This document shows positions 25,701 through 38,275 of a DNA stretch of 64,000 nucleotides, piece by piece. The stretch comes from Tigriopus japonicus. Its lineage: Eukaryota; Arthropoda; Copepoda; Harpacticoida; Harpacticidae. The translations under genes and the position numbers were made by a program. Each line of letters starts with the position of its first letter. Within the stretch, counting starts at the first letter, position 1. The notes below the pieces were generated by a model. That model was not told the origin of the DNA. It made no database searches and was given only the letters and a program-made list of their open reading frames with translations. The DNA is taken from assembly GCA_010645155.1 (NCBI GenBank), contig CM021320.1:1127288-1191287 (forward strand), read 5' to 3'.

Positions 25701-28100
25701 CAATCCCTTGTCCAGACTCTTTGGGACGAAATCTGCTTGGATTTTGGGTTCACCCAACCTTCGGACCTTTCCAAACCAAACCCTATCCTCGTGTTTCGAC
25801 CAGATCCAAAATGTACGTAACAAGATCCTCTCACCTTAGCATTAGAGGGACGTTCGAATCCCAAAAGAGTGGGAAAAGGAGTGGAAAATCTCTCTCTCTT
25901 CAATAGGGGATTAGACGAGATCACGCCAAATCTCCGGCCAAAGTTGGACCCTCGCTACAGTGGATAAAGAATGGGATTGACCCCAACGAATTGACTTCCT
26001 AACTCACCATCTCAAATCTCGAGGCAGAAGGATTATCAGATGGAGGGTCCCTTTTCAAGACTTAAAAATGGGGAAATTTAGGAGATACCCGCCAAAGCGG
26101 GCGAATGGATCCAAGTGTGCGCAGTAACGGAAGCACATTTGATGGCTCGGTGTCCCTTGGGGAAATTGAGTCGCAACCATTGGTAGGCTCAACAACCACA
26201 GCATGTCCTTCAAAATGTAATTAGATGTACGTACAAGGAAACTGCATTTGAGATCCTTTTTGAGATGCAAATGCGCCATTTGTTGTCGTGTGAGAAACGT
26301 GCAAAGGTTGTCGCATGGTTGTGATGGTTGTTGTTGTTCTTGTTGATGCTATTTTCCCATTCTTGTTCAACCAGAATAATGGTAGTAAAGCATGGACGAA
26401 GGCCAAGACTTAAAAGGATTTTCATCTGGCCTCAAGAACTCAACAGAATTGCCAAATTCTGTTGCCACAGGCAATCCATTTATTCTCAAATTGTGTTTGT
26501 TATCTCTAGATCAAGTCAGCCCGATGCTTGCATTCTCTTTAGTCCTGCTCCAATGTCTATTGGAAATCCGACGGTATGCAAGTTTACATCCAATGCAAGT
26601 TCCATGTAATGTCCTTTTTGTGCTTGAATACGCTCGTTTCGACGCGACAAAGGCTTTTTTCTCTCTCTAAGGGACGGCTCCAATATCGGCTAACTGCATT
26701 TCGGGAGAGTTTCCAACATGCACATGTAATAGAATCCCGAGCTCAGCCAGAGACAGTGTTGCCATTCATTGTGTTTGGTCGGATAAAACTGCATATGAAA
26801 ACATTCATTCCCGCCCTACAATCACATTTCCTGATCGACGAGAGGGTTTCGTCAAAAGAAGGCCTCTGCGTGATCCCAGATCACCTTTCAAGTGGAATCT
26901 TGATATTGACGGGACGGAAATCGGAAATCTTTCCTTCAGAATTCTCTGCAGGGGACCGGAAAAAATATGTCAGCCCTAAATACTAAGCGTCTAAACTTGC
27001 AACCCTTCAACGTATAAGTGGAAAGCTTTTGGGAGTTGTTAAGAGTGACGAAAACTCAAAAGATTGTGGTGGTTGTGGTAGTAATGTACGTTTTCGGACC
27101 ACCATATATCAAGTGCATGTTTTGGGGCGATTGTCAAAGGCTTGGCCGCTTTCAGTTAAGTGCCAAGCCCAGCTTTCTTGAACGTGGAACGAGCCAAGTT
27201 TCCTTTGCATTATTTCCGACTTTAGGAGTCCCAGTCTTTGGTCGTCGAGAAACAGTCAATTGTGAGTTTGCATATTCAATCTTCACGTAAACACCCTTGA
27301 GACTGGCTTGATTCAATCTCGAGCACTGGATTGTTGAAGTGTAATTGGATTTCAAGGTCCTCACTCTGGCCTTAGAAAGGACCTTGCTTGGGAATGCTCC
27401 TTGATGTCTGAGAATGGATTGTGGTCGAGTTTCCTCTCAGTGGAGGCCACACATTCCTGCTACCATTAGAATGCAGCCTTGACTGAGGGCCTTCTGGAAT
27501 TGGACTTTGCCAAATGGTTCGTAATGCCTGATGACTGAGCAACGGATCCTACTCAAAGATGCACTCCCAAGAGGAACACGGAAGAGAGGAGTCTCAATTA
27601 GGGATCGAGATTTGCCAACTCTTCACGTGGCTTAATTCAAGCTAAGCTCAATGATCGACTCGAGGCCATCCTCTCTGTCTCTCGGTCTCTCTCATCAGGC
27701 AGAATGGCTCTTGGCAAGCCTCGAACATTCCAACCCTTGACGAGGCTTTGAAGAAAATGGGAACCCCTTTCTCGAGGAATCGCCAGGCAGGACATTAATG
27801 CTGTCAAGTGTCAAGGCAGGAGGAAGATTTATCTGTTTTCCTGAGAAGAGGCACGCAAGCACCGAGAAGACAAAAATTCATCTAAGAGACAATTTTTGGT
27901 AAATTGTCTTGAAAAAAAAAAACAACGTCGAGTGGAGAAGCCAGGCCAACGTCGTATCTCGTCGTTCTCTTCAGTAGGTTTGGATCACACAATGTATCAC
28001 TGCCATCGAGAAAATGAGCCCGTTAGATTAGTAGAACAGCAGCCATTGAAGAAGACCAAGAGGAAGAACGAGGTCATTGGGCCAGACAAAGGGTCGCCAG

Positions 28101-28121
28101 AAGGAACCCTTTGGGTTCCTT
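28101..28121. repeat. Perfect 9-bp hairpin with 3-base loop
   Basis: AAGGAACCC-TTT-GGGTTCCTT. It lies in the intron with no run of T on either strand that would suggest an RNA polymerase III terminator. Confidence 0.8.
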
Positions 28122-29267
28122 GACATTCTGGGCACGAAAGAGGCAAATGAACTTGGCCACCGTTGGACCCCTTTCCATATCCCACCATGCAATTTCATTC
28201 GGGGTCACAGGCATGCGCATTTCTATTGCCATCATCCCTGAAGGACCGTAAGGAAGACCCAATTTTGAAACCCTCTCCATATGGTGGTCGCGGCAATTTC
28301 AAGGGTTGCGTTTTCAAGAAATGTTGCCACTCTAGCTAGGTAGCATCCTCTGTTCGTAAATAGATCCATGTGTCTGAGAAGAGAACACCATGTGTTGGAT
28401 AACTCTTCACTGTCAGATGTGACAGACATAAGAAGAAGAAGGAGCAGGAGCAGGCCTAGAAACGGACTGAATGACTGGGATTCAAGATCTTGACAATCTC
28501 ATTCAAGCCCCTTTGTTGCTTTCGCGCTCTCACTACAATAGAGCTGTTCCTTCTGTAACGAACGGGACCGATCCAGAAGGTGTTTTCTAAGGTTCAAGGT
28601 TAACATTGCTAGTGCTTTATGATCTACTCGTCATTCTCCACAAGTTAGTTTTACATAATTTTGGTATTCCTTCGACGAACTTCACAATGGTGGAGAAAGA
28701 GGCAGGGATTGTCTTGGTTGTTAGGTGCTTGCTCTTTGAAGTTGCTAATTTGGATTCTAGGGACGTTGAGGCTTGTTCGCTTTAACATTGTGCTGATGGC
28801 AAACCATTACAAAGCGAGTGTGGACTACAATCTTCGTTGAATCCGTGTTTAAATAAAGTAGTGCATTTTTAACACGCTTGTCCTTTTCCCGTTACTTTAG
28901 GGAAGCTAATGCACAAAAAATGTTTTAACAACACATCGCCAAGACACTATCAAAGGAACACGCTTTGTTACAATATCCTAGAAGATTTTTTCCGCAATAT
29001 TTTCTGTTCTAATGAGGCGTTAAGACCATGGTTCATTTGACCCCATGTTTTCTTTGTTCCAACCTGGACTTGCGTACCCCGAATTCGAGAAAAGTTCTAA
29101 TTTACCTCCTAAATTGAGACAGAGAATCTAGCTACTACTACTACCCTACACTTTTACCAAAGAAACAACAACAACAACAGCCACCAGCACCAACCAAGTG
29201 GAGTCTCGGAGAATAGACTTCTCCTTTTTGCAAAGAAACTTTGTTAAAAGAGTTGGAGGGCAATTTG

Positions 29268-29290
29268 AAGAGAGAAAGAGAGAGAGAAAG
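29268..29290. repeat. (GA)n-rich simple sequence
   Basis: GA units with two interruptions by A. Confidence 0.85.
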
Positions 29291-32200
29291 AAAACCCAAC
29301 TTTAGTGCCGTGAAATGAAAAGAACCCCAAGGAACGGGAAAAAAACTTGCCCTAACCATCCAGAGCCAATGAATGCTCTTGGTCGTTTGTGTCAAGTTCA
29401 ACAGATTCAAAATATTTTCAGATCCGAACCAAGTGCAACAACCCGCCCAAATGGAATGGATGGTTAGACTGTGAAAGCTCGCTGTTCCAACTTTTCGCCC
29501 ATAGATAACATTTTCCAAAGAGTTAAAGAGTGGTGTGCGGTACTTGAGGGAGAGAGGAAAGCCTCGTAAAATGCCTCAAATGCACCACCAAGCTGGTTGG
29601 CTGGAGAAACTAGTGGTATCTTTTAAATTTTTCATATAAAAAATCGACTTCGGGCTGTGGCCTCAAACTGGCCGTCCAGGTTATTATACTCGGGTTCATT
29701 CCTCCAAGTGACTTTTTTACCATCATATGTATATTACTTGAACGGACCCCACGTATGGTGAATGGGAGGAGTCACCGTCTAATGGTTGCAGGATACACGC
29801 CTCAACACTATTTTATGCCTATTTGCTGATAACTAAGGCGTGTTATACCACATGCTTGAATTAGTGGCCTTTTACAGTATGTTTCAAGGTGAACGTAACT
29901 ATGCATGGGATCTTCATATCCTTATAATTACTGGCCACCATCATGTCGCTGACATTATAGACAATCTAATCACACGTTGTCATGGAAGCACCTTCTCCTG
30001 CACTCGCGTGAGTTGCCGTTTATTGAGCCTAGGCATTCACAGCCAATACAATGGTTGTCCTGGAATTTGGGTTATGAAACCGAATCCTTAAACCACCAGC
30101 AACATTACCCTGTCGTGTATGTGCACTCTCATGACCGTCAATTATTCGGCCTGAAATCAGAGGCGCGAGTTTCTTTCCACAACCAACCAACACTTCAAGC
30201 TAGTCAAACATGGTTTTCCCCGAAGAATTCCGGTCTCTGATGATGAGGGGGCTTAACCTATCTTGACACGATCTAAAATGAGAGAAGTCAGGCATATTGG
30301 CTATTTGATCCTCGTCAGGTGGAGAGAAGCCAGAGAAACCGCCATCAAATCGATCACCCAAGACTTCACAGGTACGAACTGTAGTAGTACGACGACCACG
30401 ACTAAACACGAAGCAGTCAGAAACTTTGTACCGATGATTAGCCCATCCACAACGCGTGGAGAGAAACTCTTCTGACAGAGCCGTTCAAGATCATCATCTC
30501 GCAGGAATTTTCATTTTCCGAGATGACATTTTCAGATTGCCAGATCTTTCGCTCTCCCTTCAAATGGATTGATTTAATCCGAGAAAGAAACTTGGGAAGG
30601 GAACAAGAAAACGAGTCCGTTCGTTCTGATGACATTCGAGCTAAATATGATTCACTGAGGCCTTTCGTACTTCTTAACAATCAGGATGACCAGAGTAGGA
30701 ATGGTGTGGGTATCCATAATCAGAAGGTTTTGAGGAACATGCAAATCAGTTCCAGTTAGGAATTTGGTCGATGGTTCGTGCCATTGAAATTCCTCTTGAA
30801 AATGGCAAAAACTTGGAATGTTGCCTCCTCAGCGAGCATTCAATTGACCCGGAAGGAGCTCATTGAATAATCGTCTGACTTTTTTTGTTGTGGTTGATCG
30901 TGAATAGACAAAGAGAGTGCCTTTGAACTATTAAAATCAGATGAGTCTGTTGGTCCCTTGGCGTGTTCAAGTTCACGTGAACTTTAGATGATGACATGAT
31001 GAAAGGATTGGACTCAATTCACATTCAATTATTGGCTCTCACTCAAAATTCTGACTGACCTTTCGTCAACGTAGACAGGGATGAAACTTGCAATCAAAGC
31101 TTCAAACAGATCCATTTCAGAGCGAGTTTCAAGGTTATTCGTCGAGTCCAATCGATATGTGACACATTGCAATGATCTTACCTTTAAAAAAACGAGATTG
31201 GTGTTAATGATATTAATCGAGGGTTACGCAAAAGTACAATATGCATACATAGTACATACAGCAACGTTATCGAACCGAATGACTCCCTAATGTCAGGGTT
31301 CAATGGCTGCACGAACAAAGATGACCAGTTCTTCTGTTATTTCCTTCTTAGTCCAAGTTCTGTCGGCCAATAAAATAAGTCCTTCTGGGGGCTTTTTTCC
31401 TTACTCTAATCCCTCCTTCTGGATTGGGGCGTCCAACAAATATCAAACTACCGTAAATCGGGCAGATTCCCCCTTTTCCCCAACCAAGAGCTCGAGAACA
31501 AAAAGTAGTTCAATATTCATAAAAGATTGCCGTTCTATCTGCTTTATTCCCGCATTCCCATGACGGAAAGAAACACTTTGGAAGCCAACCTTGACCCGAG
31601 TTCTGTTTGTTCTCAGATTCGCAGTTGAATATTCCCACGTTAAGCCTTGGCCAAACTGTTCACAATCAATGAGATCATCTCTTTTCATGAGAGTAAGTAT
31701 GTCAGTGTGTCAATGTGTATGAAGACATGAGATCTGAAATTGAGTTTGCACTGGCTCGACGAACTTCATAAAACCAACCAAGTCATAAAATACCCGTCGC
31801 CCTATGCAAATTCGTCCCTCCCACGATTAAAAGGAATCGGGATTTCTTTTGGAACCAGGAGCGAAAAATTCAAAATTGGACGGGTAAAAGTTTTTCAATT
31901 AATCCTCAAAGTTTGTGAATGACAACAAAAGATTATGAACTCCCGGACGGGTTGCGGTTTCCATTTGGAATCTGGCAGGGATTCCATTCTGTTAACTATT
32001 GTTTTTTGCCAACCAAAGGAAGAAAAAAAACAATATCAGTCAAAACAGAACCGTGATGATGTATTTCGTTCCATTCAACTAGTAGTAGTATTAGTAGTAG
32101 AAGAAGTTGTAGCCAAAGTACTACTGTACATGGAGCTCTTCAATAGCATGCGTGCATGCGTGAGAATGAAGGAAATGTCAAGGGTAGGTGGAGCTCCCGA

Positions 32201-34004
32201 AAACAGTGGTCGTCATATGCTAATTCCAGCCAAATCTTGGCCTCACATCAAATGACATTTGATGCTATCTATCGTCCTTCCCCGATTCAACAATGTGCAA
32301 GCGAGCTTCCTGAGCCGATTCCTTGACGTTACGAGAACCGCCAATGACACCATTAGCTTCCGTATACGGTTTTTTGTCCGCGTTCGCGGGTTATAACATT
32401 TAAGGGATCAGGTGAAAGACAATTAAAGATGGTCTAATGCAAGACACTTTTCACTATCGCAGGCAGATTGGAGATCTCGAATTGACCAAATCGATCCGTT
32501 TTCTGCTTGGTTGTGTCGAAATGCCACTGAGCACGACCATCGATCTTTAGTAGAAAGTGAAATGGTTCGGATTCGAATTTGAAGTCATTAGAGATAAATT
32601 AGTGAGCAATCAATATCATCTTGAGTCGAGGGGCTCTTTGAAGAAGCTTCTGAACCTTTTCCTCGATTACTTTTGAAGGCGAGCAAGCCAATTGCCCCCT
32701 CTACGTACATACATACAATCATCCAGCTATTTGGCCATCCCATTGAGGCTTCAAACTTCCAGTTTAACCCATCCTAGCCCTAACAAATAAAGACGAAGAT
32801 GAAGGGAAAAACTCCGCAAGATGAGTGGCAATTTCAGAAATGGAGGCCAATTAAGAAAAGAATTTCAAGTTTCATCTTGATGACGGACCATCAACCATTT
32901 GGCGTTGTGCAGATGCGACTGGGAGCCAGGATGAAATGATTCTCAGGATGCGAAATCCATGCTACCTAGCTAGCTATCCTCGTTGCTTGATCCCCCATGC
33001 AAGCAGATTATTTTCAAGCCACTCTGTTCTTTTCATGCCCGAGGAGTTGTCAAGGGTAAGTGAAAGGTCCCACAATGGGTGTGAGCGGCTCAAAATTGAC
33101 GAGATCAATCATCAATTCCCACCACACAACGGATTCTCCTTGCTACCCCAGTTTTGCTCATGTCTCTACCAGGCTTCGACTATCAAGGATGCTACGAACA
33201 AGAAACTCGAAAGGGATGAATAGATGGATGGATCGCGCAAAGGATGAATGTTCAAAAGAGGCCTCTGAAGGTGGCCCAGACTTTGCTTGGCGAAATGATG
33301 ATAGATCGAGGCTTGGCAGGATCAAGGACTGTCATGGATGCGAAGGATTAAGAGCAACAACTTTTACTAGGGAAACTTTGTCGGTTGAGGGTGTTGTCGC
33401 TATGCCGATCGAAAGGTTGCATTTCGTCTGCACCTTGAGGTGCTCTTACCCTTTGATGGACTCTAGACGAATTGTACCTAACTCAGTCAGGCCTGTTGCA
33501 ATTAACTGAAAACGTTCGCACTCTAAGAGATTGAGGTACATGGAGGTACATAGTCCACATACACGTACGAACATACGTGCAGAGTCAAAATCCTCCTGGA
33601 ATTCACGCCCCTTGACTCGAATGCAAGTCTTCAACATCATCAAGAATAGATGAGTTTGAAAGAGAAGCATTCTAGTTCTCAATTCTATGAAATAGATCCT
33701 CTTCAAGAGATAAGATTACTATTGTTCTTCCCAGTGGCTGTCAAGAGACGGTTCGCATTCAACTTAGTCAACTTCTTTTTCTAGTTCTTCTTCTTCCTAG
33801 ATCCCAGTCAAGGAACGTCGTCCTCCAACCTCATGGACTTCACGAGTAATCCGGTCTGTCTATTCGTACATACCAACTGAAGAATTGCGTCATTTCACGG
33901 TCATTTCTGGGACTATTTCCCGGCATTCTCTGGGATATTATTCGTCATCATGATACTTGGGAACGATGGGAGTCGAATTGTGTTGTCCAACTCACAGATG
34001 TGTT

Positions 34005-34030
34005 CATTGCCAACTTGGAGGTTGGCAATG
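34005..34030. repeat. Perfect 10-bp hairpin
   Basis: CATTGCCAAC, six-base spacer, GTTGGCAATG. It is isolated within the giant intron and no gene end is associated. Confidence 0.8.
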
Positions 34031-36884
34031 GCTAATTTGTGCACCATTAACTAGTCATTGGCTTTTTAGAGTGGCAACTGTACAGTAATTTGTTCAGATG
34101 TGAGCACGTCTGATTTCCATCCATTTAGCACTGCCATTGTAGGCCTATTTAGGACTTGATCTAGATTGTCCAAGAGCTTGAAAATGATTCAATTCGCCTT
34201 GAGAGTAAGTGCAAACAAATGCTCGAGTCTCATCTTCAAGCATGGCGAAATAAAACCCTGAACATGCATTTTAGATTGCCCTCGTTTTGAAGAGCTTTTG
34301 GACGGTTTTTAGATTGTTGCTGCATGGAGATTTCATGCAAATTTCTTGCACAACGACAACGATGTGATTGGCTGAACCCTAGGGTTGCAAAATTAATCTC
34401 TGCCGAAGAGATATTGGATAAAAACAAACTATCCATCTTAACAAGGGAAAGAAAAAACGAAGCCAGATGCAAATTTCTTTGACGGCAAAGTTATCGTCTC
34501 AGTATTGGGAAAGAGATTCGAACAAGAACTACAGGGCCAAACCGGAACAAGCTTAACACGCGGAATCCTTGTTTCCTTCAAAACCAATGCACTCACTCCC
34601 TTCTCCAAATACGTTTGTATCTTTTTTTCGCCACGCATTCCTTGCGGTGGTATCGGAGATTGGTACATAAATGAAATATGAGGTTTCCGAAGATTTGTCA
34701 GACAGACTCAACGATACGCTTGAAACTTTAGCATGTTGTAGAACCAATCCGTGGTTTCGGTGGCTAGCGAGTAAGGGGTGTAGTTAGATTGCGAAATGTC
34801 TTGCCTGGGACCAAATTTATTGATTCATCTCGTTTCCAGTGACCTCGGGTGTTTATTTGTACGTATTTGCATTCCATCCGACCATTCCGAAGCGTTCGCA
34901 CAAGATTCCCATGTAAATGAATTGAGATGGAGCCAAACGCTTCTATTTGCAGAAAATGTTCAGTGGCCAAGAAATGAGTTAGATAATATGACAATTTGTT
35001 AGCGCAATCGCCAAATCATGATGAATTTAAATGGAAAAGATTGCCTTGACTAAAATAAATGTCTTCTTGTTTCTAATCATTTCTAGTACTCAGAAACTGG
35101 ACCACACGCAAGACAGACAGTTCTTTTGCTTTTGATGGTGCGATATCCGGAGATTACTCCACTAATGGACCACATTTTCATGATTAACTTATCCGAGTTT
35201 TTGTCTCTTTTCTATATAGAACACACACACACATCAGGCGGGACAAAAACATGGCGAGAAATGGAGATAAATGCCTGTCAGCAAATTCCTTCACACCGCA
35301 GTCCTCTCTAAAGCGACCGTCATGTGCAACCACCAACACTGAGTTGTCTGTTGTTCCAAACTTGAGGAGTCCAAGCGTGGTTCAACGTCCCAAAAAGGAT
35401 GGAGCCTTGTTCCTCGAGGAGAGAAGGAGAAAAAGAGGCCAACTATCATCAAAAGTGTCCAAAGCCGAAAGGAGGACAGAGATATCCCGGGGACAATTTA
35501 CGTTTTAAACGGAAGACAAAGAGATAGGAAAAGGGACCAGGGAGGGACGCGTCCCTCGTCTTCTTGAAGGTGGTCATTTTTGACCGACGGAGCCAGCCAA
35601 GATCAATGCAGTAGTCCCAAGAAGTTGGAAACTCTTTCCGGTCTAGAAGGGACGCGAAGAAGGAGTTTCCACTAAGGAACATAATTAGGTTCAACTTCAA
35701 CCGTCCTCTGGAGATGGGAAAAAGCTTCGTTTCCATTTCCTGAGTGTTGACAAGGAATGAAATGTTTGAATGCCGTCGTCTTTCTTATCCCCTTGCCAGG
35801 TTTGACTTTCAATCTTCTGCCGCACCAAAGTGAAAGGAATCCATAAAAGACTCCCGAATTCGAAAGACCAAAAAAACCTTGGTCTCTCTGAATAATTCAC
35901 TTGAAGATGAGATAGTGAGTTCCATTAACCTGGTGTCACAGCAAGGGGGAGGAGGGAGGGAGGATCCCACTGGACTTGACTCGTGACATTTCTTCTTTAC
36001 TTCTGGCTTTTACGGCAGTGCATAAGAAAGAGAGACACGATGGAGAGCGATCCCATTGAATGGATTCTTTCTCTGGTTGTGTCACACTGAATTGCTCGAG
36101 AAAAGTTGGAAACAGCAAAAACGTCCATTTTCTATCCATGCACGACCCACAAACCAGGAACTTCTAGTAACAACTCCTGTCGTCATGGAAAGAACTTGCA
36201 AAGATCCTGTCCGTGACAAGGAACGACCATTAATGCCTGGGGCGATGATCAGTGAATCAGTGATTGTACTCGGCTCAAGAAAGGGACCTCCAACAGACGA
36301 GCACCCAGACAGGCAGCCTCATTTTCGAGGCTGACTTCACTGCCATGGTGGTTAAGTGAAATCCGAAGAGAGGAACTCTATTTGTATTCTTAAGAGAGTC
36401 TTGAGACTCCGACTTTCAGAGGTTCTCTGTGGGAACATGAGTTTCATTTTAGGCTCGTGTGTGTACCTAGGCTACCGTCCTAAGCATGTAATGGTTTGAA
36501 GATACAAAGGTTGGAATCAGAACTGTTCCCCGGTTGAGTTTAAAAAAAAATTCGCAAAACTCCACACCATGGCCTTGTTTCTCTTGAGATTTGGTCCATG
36601 TCCCAGACTTATTAAGTTGGGCCACCATGTCTCACCAACCTACGGACCGATGGGATAGACTAGTTAGTTGAGGCAAACAAGCGCTTTGCATGTTTAGGAC
36701 GCTTTATTCTTCACCGGCCAGACTTTTACGACGAAGTAGTGATGGGCGTTGGTGCCACGCACTTTCCGGTATGTTCTTCTATGTGAACGGGATGATGTGA
36801 CTGTCAGCCTTTGTCTTGCTTTCACGGGATTGAGGGATTATGCCTGGTTGTCAAGAAGTAAGCAATGACCATGTTACGAGAACG

Positions 36885-36910
36885 ACAACAACAACAACAA
36901 CAACAGCAGC
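36885..36910. repeat. (CAA)n(CAG)n microsatellite
   Basis: About six CAA units followed by CAG units. Polyglutamine frames across it look incidental. Confidence 0.9.
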
Positions 36911-38246
36911 AAAGACCTCACCACTTGACAGACAAACCATGCTTGTTTCACAAGGTCTATTCTTGTCCCAGGGTATTCATTCGGTACGAGTCTCAGAAAA
37001 TGGAGCTCCAACACTTGCTTACGGTCTTGTTGGTATATGGCTTTTCGCTCGTTTGTTATGCCTTGCCCGTATCTTCTTAGCGGGTGAGTGAGATCTCTGA
37101 TGTCAGTATAATCCTGTCTTTCGGAAAGTGTCTGGTATACAATTTACAGTAGGTAAGCGAACAAACAAACAAACCAAGAAACAACATCCAAAACATTTAC
37201 AGACCTATCAAGAGAGCTTCGTCCAAGATCTCGCTCTCTGAGATTGGAGGCCCTGTCTTCAATGGCAGCACGAGAGTTTATAGCTTGGCCAGAACGACAT
37301 GCATACCATTAAGCATATGACCTCCCTTTCGTTGTCCTGCCGTCGAGATGTGAACCGAAAACAATGGTCCACCATCTCATAAAGAATCAATTCGGTTTCT
37401 CTCCACCTTCCTCATTGAATGATTCCAGGCCTGTTTCGCATGCGGTTGCTTGCCGTAGAGAATACTTGGCTGGGTCTTTTGTGCTATCCTCTGGAGGAAG
37501 ATCAACCTCAACTTCTCTTTTACTCTTGGCTAGAGATTCAATCAGTGGATTGGATCAGGGACCATTTCTCTTACTCGTCTTGGCTGCCCTTTTCCTTCTC
37601 TTGCGTATTTTTCCTCTGCCTTTTCGTACTCTCAATCAATTTCCATTTTCCCCACGTGCGTTGGTTTGAATATCTATTGCTCAGCCAGCTGTTACAGTTC
37701 CAAAGTATATTTGTTTTCCAAAGGGCTAAACCCTACAAGAGGACAGTTCCCAGTTTCGTTAGAAAAGGACCAATCGGAGCAAGTCTCTGTAACTATTTCG
37801 ATTCGCAGTACTCCGAGGTCCGAGGGGTCAAGGTTGCAAAGGTCCAAGCTCCAATGGCCGATGGCTCACTCACTCTTTTGCTCTTGATACGATATCGAAG
37901 CAGTTTTCCGCTGACAGGGCCATAAATACTATGATTACCGTGAGCATGAAAAACCTGTTTTCAGATGGATGACGAGACAAGGCTTTCACCGACAAGCACC
38001 CTGACACTCAGACAAAATGGTTCTGGCCTAATGGAACTGAGTTGTATTTAACTTTTTTGCACACTTTTTCGACACAAACGTTGGCAAACTTAATGGACGG
38101 AACGGACATTCTGCAACGTCTATTTACTTGTTTGCTTTTTCATCCCTAAACCAACTATACAATACGTACGTACTGACTGACGGCATATGAGAGAGACAGC
38201 AAGTGTTGCAGAGAGCGTCTTTTTGTAGTCCACCATTTTGGTTGCT

Positions 38247-38275
38247 ACCATCCATCCAGTCATCCATCCATCCAA
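38247..38275. repeat. (CATC)n tetranucleotide repeat
   Basis: CATC units interrupted once by AGT. Confidence 0.85.

Noticed and set aside
25840..25870. GTTCGAATC, a possible tRNA B box
   Set aside because: No A box at proper distance and no cloverleaf; T-arm stem does not pair.
33060..33509. 149-codon plus-strand ORF
   Set aside because: No conserved motif or splice logic; Arg/Ser/Thr-rich mixture consistent with chance.
37419..37925. 168-codon plus-strand ORF
   Set aside because: Composition is dominated by Phe, Leu, Ser, Trp and Cys from pyrimidine-rich DNA; no start context, splice site or family resemblance. Similar lengths are expected by chance here.
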